From assembly GCA_021325615.1 (NCBI GenBank), contig JAJPGU010000029.1:1-64000 (forward strand): a DNA stretch of 64,000 nt, read 5' to 3'. This document shows, in pieces, positions 33,426-41,324 of this stretch; the first letter of the stretch is position 1, and every line of letters starts with the position of its first letter. Below the pieces are notes generated by a model, which searched no databases, was not told the DNA's origin, and saw nothing but the letters and a program-made list of their open reading frames with translations. Origin of the DNA: Nitrososphaerota archaeon (lineage in GTDB: Archaea; Thermoproteota; Nitrososphaeria; Nitrososphaerales; Nitrosopumilaceae). Position numbers and translations under genes: made by a program.

Positions 33426-33869
33426 TCCTAGACTTTTAGCAAACTTGTTCGCGGCACTCATGATCTTTTTCTGATACGGAACCATATCCTTAGGCGGTCT
33501 TTTGAAGAGTTTTACCTCGCTGCTCTGAAAATCTCGTACAATGTTACCAGTTTTTACAGATGCGACAAACACGTGAGAAATATCATGTCTCGTACGCATC
33601 GTGTTCTCATATACGCCTAGGAACCCATCCAATTTTACGACTAGGTTCAGCTCCTCCTTTGCAACCCTTATTGCAGCATCCGAGAGTTTCTCTCTCTTGA
33701 ATACCACCCCTCCGGGCAGATTCCATTTATGCCGATAAGGAGGTATAGTCCTTTTTGCAAGAATGATCGAATTGTGTTCTCTTATCACCACGTCGACAGT
33801 CGAATAGGGAAAATAGGTTGAAAACTTGTCAAACAGCTTGTTCGGAGCTTTTACGAATTTTCCCTTCAT
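33411..33869 (-). CDS. Nudix hydrolase
   Basis: 152 residues. The Nudix box is GGVVFKREKLSDAAIRVAKEEL, with the Gx5E spacing and the EE metal ligands kept, but the usual RE dipeptide is RV and the Gly after EEL is Asn, so the box is slightly degenerate. The N-terminal strand VDVVIREHNSIILAKR and HKWNLPGG are typical. It hydrolyses a nucleoside-diphosphate-linked compound; substrate unknown. Homologues include GDP-mannose hydrolase-like proteins. Confidence 0.87.
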   Translation of the reverse strand: MKGKFVKAPNKLFDKFSTYFPYSTVDVVIREHNSIILAKRTIPPYRHKWNLPGGVVFKREKLSDAAIRVAKEELNLVVKLDGFLGVYENTMRTRHDISHVFVASVKTGNIVRDFQSSEVKLFKRPPKDMVPYQKKIMSAANKFAKSLGSGQC

Positions 33870-33926
33870 GTATGAGTCATAATTCGGGCAACCTTAAAGA
33901 TTTGTCATAAGTGACATCTATGCAGT

Positions 33927-34133
33927 TCAGTTTCTTTTTGCTAGCCAGTCTTTTGCCTTGGTGTCAATGTCATATCGATGAAGCACGTGGAAAACCATAT
34001 CGTAGAAGGAAATTCCTCGCCTTTGAGCCTCTCCGTCTATCCATCTCAGACCTTCAGCAAGCTCCGGGTCATACGCCGAGAACTCAACCAGTTCATCCAC
34101 CATGTTTGTAAAAAAAGAATTTGCCTCTAGCAC
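33927..34133 (-). CDS. Small hypothetical protein, paralogue of the gene at 31659
   Basis: 68 residues from GTG 34133; an ATG at codon 11 is possible. Segments VDELVEFSAYDPELAEGL and RRGISFYDMVFHVLHR align with the protein at 31659. No known domain. The AT-rich region upstream is consistent with a promoter. Confidence 0.62.
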   Translation of the reverse strand: MLEANSFFTNMVDELVEFSAYDPELAEGLRWIDGEAQRRGISFYDMVFHVLHRYDIDTKAKDWLAKRN

Positions 34134-34485
34134 GTAAACAAATTTTCATTTTTGTTATTCAGGTATATATTCAAAATATATAGACAATCGCATCAATTTA
34201 GTTGAGTGGTTTTCTTGCCCTTCATGTCAAAAGGATCTCGAAAATGATTCTACCGTCCAAATACACATGCGGTGATCCAGATTGATTGAACCCGTACCAT
34301 TTGTAGAAGATCTTGTTCCCCAAAGTCACAGCCCAAAGTTTGGTATTGTTGATTTTCAAACTTTCCGAATGTCCAATCTATGCACAAATGAATCCGGGGA
34401 CTAGTTGTTTCGGACATTCCAAATTAGCATCGCTTGGATACCATCTCGAAATAAATATGTATGACATGATATTTTTGATCGTTGC
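34134..34485. other. 352-bp spacer, one weak minus-strand frame
   Basis: AT-rich spacer holding the promoter of the gene at 33927 and a TATA-like AAATAAATATG (34450-34460) for the gene at 34486. The only protein-like signal is a 45-codon minus-strand frame at 34222-34359, described separately. No repeats or RNA genes seen. Confidence 0.5.
34222..34359 (-). CDS. Possible 45-codon small protein or gene fragment
   Basis: TTG 34359 to TGA 34222. The product reads like a beta-rich domain end (TKLWAVTLGNKIFYKWYG ... GSPHVYLDGRIIFEI). The aromatic/glycine pattern is more protein-like than a random frame, but there is no ATG and an in-frame stop lies just upstream. It may be a remnant of a larger gene. 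Confidence 0.25.
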   Translation of the reverse strand: MKINNTKLWAVTLGNKIFYKWYGFNQSGSPHVYLDGRIIFEILLT

Positions 34486-34869
34486 GTGGATCACACCTAT
34501 TATTCTGACGGTAGTAAAACAAAGATCGCATGGACAATTGAAAGTGGTTCCACAAGCGCGGATCAAGTAAGAACTCATATCGATGACTATTATGACAAGT
34601 TGACAATTGAGCAGTCAAAGTACGTTGCTCTTCACGTAGGATTGTTTTGGGGAATCGGCAGATTCATTATAAAAAATGGCGACAAGGTAAACATGATGCT
34701 TGATCTTCACTCCATGTTTGAAAACCTCGCTGAAGACAAGACTAGTCAAGACGGTTTTGTAAACCACAGAATCAGATTCATACGGCAACTGATAAGCCAA
34801 CGAAAATTGAATGTGAAATTTGTCATGATAAAACCCGAACAAAACAAGTCGAGTCTGCTACTTTCGTAG
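34486..34869 (+). CDS. Hypothetical protein
   Basis: 127 residues from GTG 34486. Mixed helical protein (DYYDKLTIEQSKYVALHVGLFWG, NMMLDLHSMFENLAEDK) without Cys motifs or a clear membrane span. A TATA-like box ends about 26 bp upstream. The last 12 nt overlap the convergent glycerate kinase gene. No family recognised. Confidence 0.55.
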   Translation: MDHTYYSDGSKTKIAWTIESGSTSADQVRTHIDDYYDKLTIEQSKYVALHVGLFWGIGRFIIKNGDKVNMMLDLHSMFENLAEDKTSQDGFVNHRIRFIRQLISQRKLNVKFVMIKPEQNKSSLLLS

Positions 34870-36159
34870 TATCACGCCAATATCCATCAAGTTAGTATGA
34901 GTGTGCCCTGTAAAGATCGCCCCATCATACTTCCTCATGTAATAAAATGAATTGTTATCCTCCAAGCACTCATCCAGATCCGCTTGCGGCATGCCAGATG
35001 TCATAATGCCGCCTGCCGCTTTAGTATTACCATCGATGCCATCAGTACCTACCGAAGCGACCACAGTTTCAAGCCCATAGTTTTGCAATTTCTTCAATAT
35101 GTGAAGAACCAATTCCTGGTTCCTGCCCCCCTTGCCGCGCCCAGTAACCTTAACCGTGGTTTCCCCCCCGAATACAATGCAAGAGTTTTTTCTAAGAGGA
35201 AACAATTTCGACAACTTTAACGCTGCCCCCCTTACGTCACCATAAACAGGCCATAACATCCGGGTTTTATATCCAAGTTTTCTTGCCTTCGATCTCATCG
35301 CAACCACCGGATCCCTATTGGTTAGGATTATGTGATTTTCTATCCTTGGTTTTTTTGGAGTTTCAGGGATCAACCGCTTTTCCCCCATGAGGATCCTATC
35401 CCAAACAGGTTTTGGAGTATCTTTTCTCAGGTCGTACTTTAGCAGGATACGCTTTGCGTCAGAAAAGGTAGATTTGTCACAATATGTAATTCCCGAAGCA
35501 ATTACTGAAAGGTCGTCACCCACTACGTCAGACATTACAAGAGAAACTGCGTGGCAGGCAAGATTCTCGATAAGCCTGCCTCCTTTTACCTGTGAAAGGT
35601 GCTTTCTCACGCAATTTATTTCCTTAATGCTAGCGCCTGATTTTATGAGCGATGTGTTTATCCGCTGTTTGTCTCCCAGGGAAATCCCATCAGGCAAAGA
35701 AACGAGGGATGAGGTTCCTCCGGATATTAAAAACATGACAAGTGCTGTTGGCTCAAGACCGTTTAGGAATTGCAGTATCTTGTGGGCCGCCAAAACACTC
35801 TTCTTGGTAGGCACGGGATGGCCTGCGCGTATCACGGTAACTCTTTTTGAATGAATCAGTGATGCCATGCCTTCCGGAATCACTACAATCCCAGATCGTA
35901 TGCGGGTACGCTCATTTACCACCTTTGCCATTAGATCGGCCGACTTGCCAATCGACACCACGTTTACGCTTGAGTATCTATCAAGTTCGAGATTCTTACC
36001 ATTCAATCTAAGGCGATTCCCACTAAAAATATCAGAAATGGCGTCTTTGGGAAGGGATTTTTTGAGGCCATGTTCTAGTATGGAAAGCGTATCTTTTTTT
36101 TCGCGGCTTGTTGCCAATTCATCGTAATTCAATATTTTCGGTTCAATTTTCAAACACAA
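34858..36159 (-). CDS. Glycerate 2-kinase, MOFRL/DUF4147 type
   Basis: 433 residues. An N-terminal DUF4147 (Rossmann-like) domain contains VVSIGKSADLMA, RAGHPVPTKKSV and FLISGGTSSLVSLP; the C-terminal MOFRL domain contains VFGGETTVKVTGRGKGGRNQEL and SVGTDGIDGNTKAAGG. Archaeal members phosphorylate D-glycerate to 2-phosphoglycerate, as in the non-phosphorylating/semi-phosphorylating Entner-Doudoroff branch or glycerate salvage. Single gene. Confidence 0.93.
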   Translation of the reverse strand: MCLKIEPKILNYDELATSREKKDTLSILEHGLKKSLPKDAISDIFSGNRLRLNGKNLELDRYSSVNVVSIGKSADLMAKVVNERTRIRSGIVVIPEGMASLIHSKRVTVIRAGHPVPTKKSVLAAHKILQFLNGLEPTALVMFLISGGTSSLVSLPDGISLGDKQRINTSLIKSGASIKEINCVRKHLSQVKGGRLIENLACHAVSLVMSDVVGDDLSVIASGITYCDKSTFSDAKRILLKYDLRKDTPKPVWDRILMGEKRLIPETPKKPRIENHIILTNRDPVVAMRSKARKLGYKTRMLWPVYGDVRGAALKLSKLFPLRKNSCIVFGGETTVKVTGRGKGGRNQELVLHILKKLQNYGLETVVASVGTDGIDGNTKAAGGIMTSGMPQADLDECLEDNNSFYYMRKYDGAIFTGHTHTNLMDIGVILRK

Positions 36160-36273
36160 AGTTGTCGATTTACAAATCTTTGAACCTTTTCCAACACAAC
36201 ACGGATCTAGATTTAAAAGGGATGCGGACCCTTGTTACAGTTTTTTTATATATGGTATGGATTAAGGAACATC

Positions 36274-37011
36274 ATGGTTAGTTTCGATTTCAAATCGAAA
36301 GGCAAACTTTCGGTCTTCGTTGGGCTTTCAGTCATTGTCGCAATCATCATAATTCCAGCATTTGGCGACCCCGAGGTCAAGCCAACAAGCGGTGGGACCA
36401 TAGACGTCAGTTTTGCAACAGATCCTGCAACCCCCACACCGGGAGGACAGACCAACCTAAACATTGCCTTCATCAACAAATCCACTCACGCCACTCAGCA
36501 GCATATTGATTATAAAATTTCAGTAATGGAAGGAAGCAATCAGATTTGTGGGACTTCAGTTTTGCATACTGCTGAAGGGTCTATAAGCTTCCCATGTCAA
36601 TTCCCCGATGCCGCCACATACCAAGTAGTTGTCGAGGTGGATGGGATTTTGTTCCAACCAATCCCTCCTGAAACCGCCACGTTTACCGTAAACCTAGGCG
36701 GGGGAACAGCTCCGGCCACAAACTCGACCGGGATGGTAATACCTTCATGGATAAAGAAAACAGCGGGCTGGTGGGCAAGCGGTCAGGTAGGTGACCAGGA
36801 CTTTGTCAAGGGCATCCAATATATGATTCAAAATGGGATAATGCAGATCCCCGCGCAGTCAAGTCAGACTCCATCCTCGGCCTCCTCCGGAATCCCCTCA
36901 TGGGTCAAGAAAACAGCGGGCTGGTGGGCAAGCGGTCAGGTAGGTGACCAAGACTTTGTCAAGGGCATCGAATGGCTCATATCCAACAACATAATAGTTC
37001 TTTCCCAGTAG
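36274..37011 (+). CDS. Secreted surface protein with two near-identical W-repeats
   Basis: 245 residues from ATG 36274 (an ATG 14 codons upstream is less likely). Signal/anchor at residues about 10-30 (VFVGLSVIVAIIIIPAFG), a beta-sandwich-like middle with a Cys pair (QICGTS, SFPCQF), then two 35-residue repeats at about 156-190 and 207-240 beginning IPSWIKKTAGWWASGQVGDQ and IPSWVKKTAGWWASGQVGDQ. The repeat is the same module as in the DUF192 protein at 22859. At DNA level the repeat cores are almost identical, which implies recent duplication or gene conversion. Confidence 0.8.
   Translation: MVSFDFKSKGKLSVFVGLSVIVAIIIIPAFGDPEVKPTSGGTIDVSFATDPATPTPGGQTNLNIAFINKSTHATQQHIDYKISVMEGSNQICGTSVLHTAEGSISFPCQFPDAATYQVVVEVDGILFQPIPPETATFTVNLGGGTAPATNSTGMVIPSWIKKTAGWWASGQVGDQDFVKGIQYMIQNGIMQIPAQSSQTPSSASSGIPSWVKKTAGWWASGQVGDQDFVKGIEWLISNNIIVLSQ
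36754..36816 (+). repeat. Direct repeat copy 1 (63 bp, one mismatch to copy 2)
   Basis: These 63 bases match 36907-36969 with one difference (GACCAGGAC versus GACCAAGAC), at an offset of 153 bp. Both lie in frame inside the W-repeats of the secreted protein. The surrounding linker differs, so only the repeat core has been homogenised. Confidence 0.9.
36907..36969 (+). repeat. Direct repeat copy 2 (63 bp)
   Basis: Second copy of the repeat at 36754-36816; see that entry. Confidence 0.9.
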
Positions 37012-37078
37012 ACTGCATTGTAACTCATGAATATTGTTACGCAACCCTTAAGCGATCGAGGCGTGTGATTTCAACCAT

Positions 37079-37621
37079 ATGTCTGGAACACCAGATCTAA
37101 GAGACAAAGTTGTAGAAAGTCGCGGATTCCTAAAAAAACTGCAGCTTTCAATTCCAGGATTGCGCGAATATCGAAAATTAGAGGACATAAGAGCAGCAGA
37201 CGAGCTTCTGCGCAAACAGGTTTTTGACAAGATGGATGGCGCCAAAAGCAGGCTAGAGGCATTGAGGAAGGCCATGGCAGACAAGGGAGATTTTGCAAGC
37301 CTCACACAGATAGGTTCTGCAATATCACAATTACAGCAGATATCGGGCGAGGTATTACATGCACAGCAGGGAGCGGCTGGCATCTCGCCGAACATACGCA
37401 TAGATGAAAATGCCTTAAACAAACTTTACGAGTATGATTATAATTTCGTCAACAGTGCAGAACAGGTGTTTTCTGTCACAGATGCCGCTGTAAGTGAATA
37501 CATGGGAGGAACCACAACCTCTCAGGCCATAGCCATCAAGGTTAGCCAAATACTAGATGATTTCAAACATGCATGGCAGGTACGCATGGAATCGGTAGAA
37601 AATATACTGGTAACAAAATAA
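37079..37621 (+). CDS. Hypothetical helical protein of the SPFH cassette
   Basis: 180 residues, nearly all helical with coiled-coil-like spacing (RAADELLRKQVFDKMDGAKSR, ALRKAMADKGDFASLTQIG). No membrane segment. It starts a three-gene plus-strand run with 46- and 8-bp gaps to the SPFH and zinc-ribbon genes, so it is probably a partner of the SPFH protein. Function unknown. Confidence 0.65.
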   Translation: MSGTPDLRDKVVESRGFLKKLQLSIPGLREYRKLEDIRAADELLRKQVFDKMDGAKSRLEALRKAMADKGDFASLTQIGSAISQLQQISGEVLHAQQGAAGISPNIRIDENALNKLYEYDYNFVNSAEQVFSVTDAAVSEYMGGTTTSQAIAIKVSQILDDFKHAWQVRMESVENILVTK

Positions 37622-37667
37622 GATGATGAAAATGATAATAAGCAGAAAAGAGCCAAGTGAATAGCAG

Positions 37668-38750
37668 ATGTTTGGCCATAAAAAAGATCCCAATTTTGGC
37701 GGCGGTAGCGCAATTGGTTCTACTACTATAGAGTGGGATTCGCAGTACAAGGAAGGGAACATAATGTGGAAAGTCCCACGACTAATAAGGCTCAACGATA
37801 ACATTGTCGTAAGGGAGGATGAGATTGCCGTCTTTTTCAGGGACGGAAAGGTACTCACATATTTCGACAAGCCCAACAGATACGCTCTAACGGATTTCAA
37901 CGCACCCATCGTAGGAGGACTTTTGAAGTTCTTTACCGGAGTGCAGCAAGCCGCAGAAGTTTACTATCTTCAGAACAGATTCATCGACGGCAAGTTCGGG
38001 TCAACTCAGCCATACCAATTTGTCGACCCCGTCTTTGGCATCGTCAACCTTAGAATCTTTGGCGAATACAGATGGAAGATATCCCAGCCTGAAAACTTTG
38101 TCAACCAATTCGTAGGGACGTTCGCCGTTCAGACATCGGATGAAATTGAATCCAGACTAAAGGAGCAGATGGTCCTCTTGGCGTTTAATGCAATTGGCAA
38201 AATGAAGGACAATGGGTTGAAGGTAACCGACCTAGCAGCAAACCTCCAAAATATAGAACAGGTCGTCCTTGCAAACTCCACCTCTAATTTCGGCCAATAC
38301 GGCATAGAAATCAACAAGATATCAGGTCTGACTATAAGCCTCCCAGACGAAGTACAAAAGGCAATAGACACAAGATCCCAAATGTCGGTTCTCGGGGTAA
38401 ACTACCTGCAGTATCAAGCAGGGCAGGCTATGACTGATGCAGCCAAGAACCCAAGCGGGATAGCCGGTGCAGGTGCCGGTCTTGGCGTAGGCTTTGGTGC
38501 GGGTACAGGACTTGGATACGTAATGGCTGGCCAGATGGCTCAAGGAATGTACCAGCCTCCGATGAGACAATGCTCCAAATGCGGCATGATGATGCCGGTT
38601 TCAAACAATTTCTGCCCTAATTGCGGTGCGAGCCAGCAACAGATCCAGCAACCAAAACCTCAGGAGGGCATACTATGCCCACAATGCGGATCCCACATCG
38701 CCACTGATTCCAAATTCTGTCCCAGCTGCGGCAAGCAGTTGAAAACTTAG
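37668..38750 (+). CDS. SPFH-domain protein with C-terminal double zinc ribbon
   Basis: 360 residues. Residues about 25-240 match the SPFH/virion-core-like (YdjI-type) subfamily: NIMWKVPRLIRLNDNIVVREDEIAVFF at the start, then VDPVFGIVNLRIFGEYRWKI. A Gly/Ala-rich linker (GAGAGLGVGFGAGTGLGY, about 265-285) leads to two zinc ribbons, CSKCG..CPNCG and CPQCG..CPSCG. No transmembrane helix is evident, unlike classical stomatins. Membrane-associated scaffolding is likely; the partner proteins are its neighbours. Confidence 0.85.
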   Translation: MFGHKKDPNFGGGSAIGSTTIEWDSQYKEGNIMWKVPRLIRLNDNIVVREDEIAVFFRDGKVLTYFDKPNRYALTDFNAPIVGGLLKFFTGVQQAAEVYYLQNRFIDGKFGSTQPYQFVDPVFGIVNLRIFGEYRWKISQPENFVNQFVGTFAVQTSDEIESRLKEQMVLLAFNAIGKMKDNGLKVTDLAANLQNIEQVVLANSTSNFGQYGIEINKISGLTISLPDEVQKAIDTRSQMSVLGVNYLQYQAGQAMTDAAKNPSGIAGAGAGLGVGFGAGTGLGYVMAGQMAQGMYQPPMRQCSKCGMMMPVSNNFCPNCGASQQQIQQPKPQEGILCPQCGSHIATDSKFCPSCGKQLKT

Positions 38751-38758
38751 GTGATATC

Positions 38759-39772
38759 ATGTATTGCATTAAATGCGGCCACCAACTTCCAGATGACGCC
38801 TCTTTTTGCCTTAATTGCGGAGCTAAACAAGAAATCCAAAACTCCACAACAACCCCTCAGGCTGAAACCCAAGAACAGCCAGCGGGAGCCAAGGAAATAA
38901 AATGCCCCAGTTGCGGGGCGCCTATCGCTCCAAAGTTTGGCGAGATGGTAATAACCTGCGAATATTGTGGAAGCAGCGTCACCCTAGAAAACACAGGTTG
39001 GAAGAACATCGCAAAACATACCATGCTTCCCATCAATGTTGTGGACAAGGACGACATCACTGCGAGACTACGGAAAATGATGGACAGGGGCCTACTTCAC
39101 AGACATCTCCAAGAATCCTCGCAACTTGAGGAGATCAGCCTTAGCATGGTGCCTTACTGGATCATACCGGTTGCCGCACGTACCAACCTTGTTGCAGTCG
39201 ATATGGCTGCAGAAGTAGGAAACATTGCTACAACCGCAGCCTTGTTTGGCGTCATGGGAGGAGCAATGGACGGCGGGTTTGGTGGAAATAGGGGAGGAGG
39301 GTTTGGCGGCGGAATGATGGACGGTATGCTCATGGGATCCGTGCTTGGCGGCGGCGGAATGATGGGTTCAGGAAACACAAAAAAGGCATACACCATAGAT
39401 GCCAACTACAACTGCCCCGTAGTAGCTCTAAAGGCGTTAACAATGTACCAGCCGCATGACTACGAGTTTTCTCTAGACGGCAGGGTTGATTTTGACCCCA
39501 AGTCCATACCAAAATCTATCAAAATTTTAAACGGAGACATAAACGAAGATGCCGCGAAGAATCAAGCCAAAACTTTGGCCGACAGACTCCAATCAGAAAA
39601 GGCCCATTCCAAATACCACATGATCCAGCAGATAGAAACTCAGGAGGATGTCTCAAGTGGCGAGCTCCTACACGTTCCGATTTGGTTTGCAAAATACGAC
39701 CACAAGGGGAAGAAGATAATCTTGGTTGTGGATGCCAACTCTGGCGCAGCAATAAACAGCATCGGAGTCTAA
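38759..39772 (+). CDS. Zinc-ribbon protein with glycine-rich centre
   Basis: 337 residues. Starts with a ribbon CIKCG..CLNCG at residues 3-21, a second CPSCG..CEYCG at about 49-70 (TFIIS/RPA-like), then a mixed domain. The middle is a Gly/Met-rich stretch (GGAMDGGFGGNRGGGFGGG and onward) that may sit in or on a membrane. The C-terminal 110 residues form an alpha/beta domain (LDGRVDFDPKSIPKSIKIL ... VVDANSGAAINSIGV). It follows the SPFH gene by 8 bp; the two share ribbon style, so they probably work together. Confidence 0.75.
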   Translation: MYCIKCGHQLPDDASFCLNCGAKQEIQNSTTTPQAETQEQPAGAKEIKCPSCGAPIAPKFGEMVITCEYCGSSVTLENTGWKNIAKHTMLPINVVDKDDITARLRKMMDRGLLHRHLQESSQLEEISLSMVPYWIIPVAARTNLVAVDMAAEVGNIATTAALFGVMGGAMDGGFGGNRGGGFGGGMMDGMLMGSVLGGGGMMGSGNTKKAYTIDANYNCPVVALKALTMYQPHDYEFSLDGRVDFDPKSIPKSIKILNGDINEDAAKNQAKTLADRLQSEKAHSKYHMIQQIETQEDVSSGELLHVPIWFAKYDHKGKKIILVVDANSGAAINSIGV

Positions 39773-40078
39773 CTACTTCTTCAGGAAATACGCCTTTACC
39801 GCATCCAGTGCTTCCCGCACTGGTTTGACATGCCCGAATTCATCCATTACCAAGTCGTGTGCCTCCAAGATTTTCCTTTTGTTGTCAGGTTCATCCTTGA
39901 GTAGGACTATCATATCTTCAAGTCTGTCAGCAAGCTTTAGTTGGTCTTCAGAGTCGACATTATTCAAAGCGTTAACATCATCCTGTCCCAAGACATCCTT
40001 ATGGGGCGCGGCCTTTGAGAGTACTCTTATGATTGAATCAATCTCGGATATGGCATCATCGGGATTCTTGGGATTCAT
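39773..40078 (-). CDS. Hypothetical acidic helical protein
   Basis: 101 residues, acidic and helical (DAISEIDSIIRVLSKAAPHKDV, QLKLADRLEDMIVLLKDEPDNK). No recognised domain. Its stop abuts the stop of the convergent zinc-ribbon gene (39772/39773). Confidence 0.62.
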   Translation of the reverse strand: MNPKNPDDAISEIDSIIRVLSKAAPHKDVLGQDDVNALNNVDSEDQLKLADRLEDMIVLLKDEPDNKRKILEAHDLVMDEFGHVKPVREALDAVKAYFLKK

Positions 40079-40294
40079 TTTCTTAATACCCTCCAGTATT
40101 TAGATATAAAAATCACACCCTTTTTCTCTTGGGACGTGGATATAACAATGCCTGTTTTTACTACCGAGTGCTGACAAATCAAATCCTTTTCTCTTCCTAA
40201 GATGCAGACTTGAAAAGATGGATGCCGATAGTCGACCTTTTCCGGATTACAAAAAAGCAAATAGTATAATAATAATAAAAAATCTAAGTTTGTT

Positions 40295-41239
40295 ATGTAC
40301 ACAGTAAGAATTCCCAAAACAATTAACTTTGGTAAAGATGCTTTATCGGAAACACAATATCCAAAAAACGCCCTAGTCGTGACAACGGCACCTCCAGAAG
40401 TCTCCAAGAAATGGCTTGCAAGGATGAAAATTACAGACTATATGCTATATGACAAGGTGGAACCCGAGCCATCCATCGAAACCGTAAGCAAAGTTATTGC
40501 AGAATTCAAGCCTAAGAATCCCTCTGCAATAATTGGGTTGGGAGGTGGAAGTTCCCTCGATGTTGCAAAATATGCGAGTACCGAGATGAAGATACCGAAA
40601 ATACTCATACCTACAACCTTTGGGACCGGGGCCGAGATGACCACCTATTGCGTGCTCAAATTTGAAGGTAAGAAGAAACTCCTACAGGACGAGCGATTCC
40701 TAGCAGATGTGTCCGTCATAGATTCGTATTTTATGGAGGGGACGCCGGAGGCAATCGTCAAAAACTCGGTCTGCGATGCATGTGCACAGGCTACCGAGGG
40801 GTACGACAGTAAGCGCGGGAACGAGTTTACAAAGATGTTGTGCAAGTCTGCCTTCGATGTTTTGTATGACGCCATAATGAACAACAAACCAGAGAATTAT
40901 CCCTTTGGGTCCATGCTCTCTGGAATTGGTTTTGGCAACGCTTCGACTACGCTGGGGCACGCATTGTCATACGTTTTCTCAAACGAAGGAGTCCCACACG
41001 GATACTCGTTGTCATCCTGCACCACAGTTGCACATAAGTTCAACAAGTCCATATTTTACGACCAGTTCAAGGAGGTAATAGAGAAGCTCAAGTTTGACAA
41101 GCTTGCTCTCAAGACACCAATCGACCAAGCTGCAGATGTCGTCATGACAGACAAGGGACATTTGGATCCAAATCCCATCCCGGTAACAAAACAGGATGTA
41201 ATGGGTCTTCTGCAGGACATCGTAAACGGCAAACTGTAG
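40295..41239 (+). CDS. Iron-containing alcohol dehydrogenase family, candidate malonic/succinic semialdehyde reductase
   Basis: 314 residues, short for the family. Nucleotide loop IGLGGGSSLDVAKY (about residue 78-90) and PTTFGTGAEMT are present; metal ligands are likely in DACAQATEGY and the His residues of TLGHALSYVF and VPHGYS. In Nitrosopumilus maritimus a protein of this family is a characterised malonic semialdehyde reductase of the 3-hydroxypropionate/4-hydroxybutyrate cycle; the same role here is inference. A run of AATAATAATAAAAAA upstream is the probable promoter. Confidence 0.85.
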   Translation: MYTVRIPKTINFGKDALSETQYPKNALVVTTAPPEVSKKWLARMKITDYMLYDKVEPEPSIETVSKVIAEFKPKNPSAIIGLGGGSSLDVAKYASTEMKIPKILIPTTFGTGAEMTTYCVLKFEGKKKLLQDERFLADVSVIDSYFMEGTPEAIVKNSVCDACAQATEGYDSKRGNEFTKMLCKSAFDVLYDAIMNNKPENYPFGSMLSGIGFGNASTTLGHALSYVFSNEGVPHGYSLSSCTTVAHKFNKSIFYDQFKEVIEKLKFDKLALKTPIDQAADVVMTDKGHLDPNPIPVTKQDVMGLLQDIVNGKL

Positions 41240-41324
41240 AAGTCACCATTCCCCTGACAACTTGATGGGTTGGGCGCCCAGATCAACCTTTTATGCAACC
41301 GACCCCAACATATTGAAAGCCCCA

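Noticed and set aside
34313-34570. 85-codon plus-strand frame with a hydrophobic segment
   Set aside because: Start context is poor, it overlaps the better-supported gene at 34486, and the hydrophobic segment derives from an AT-rich promoter.
40075-40407. 110-codon minus-strand frame with a hydrophobic stretch
   Set aside because: Its N-terminal third is antisense to the alcohol dehydrogenase gene and the hydrophobic part comes from the AT-rich promoter.
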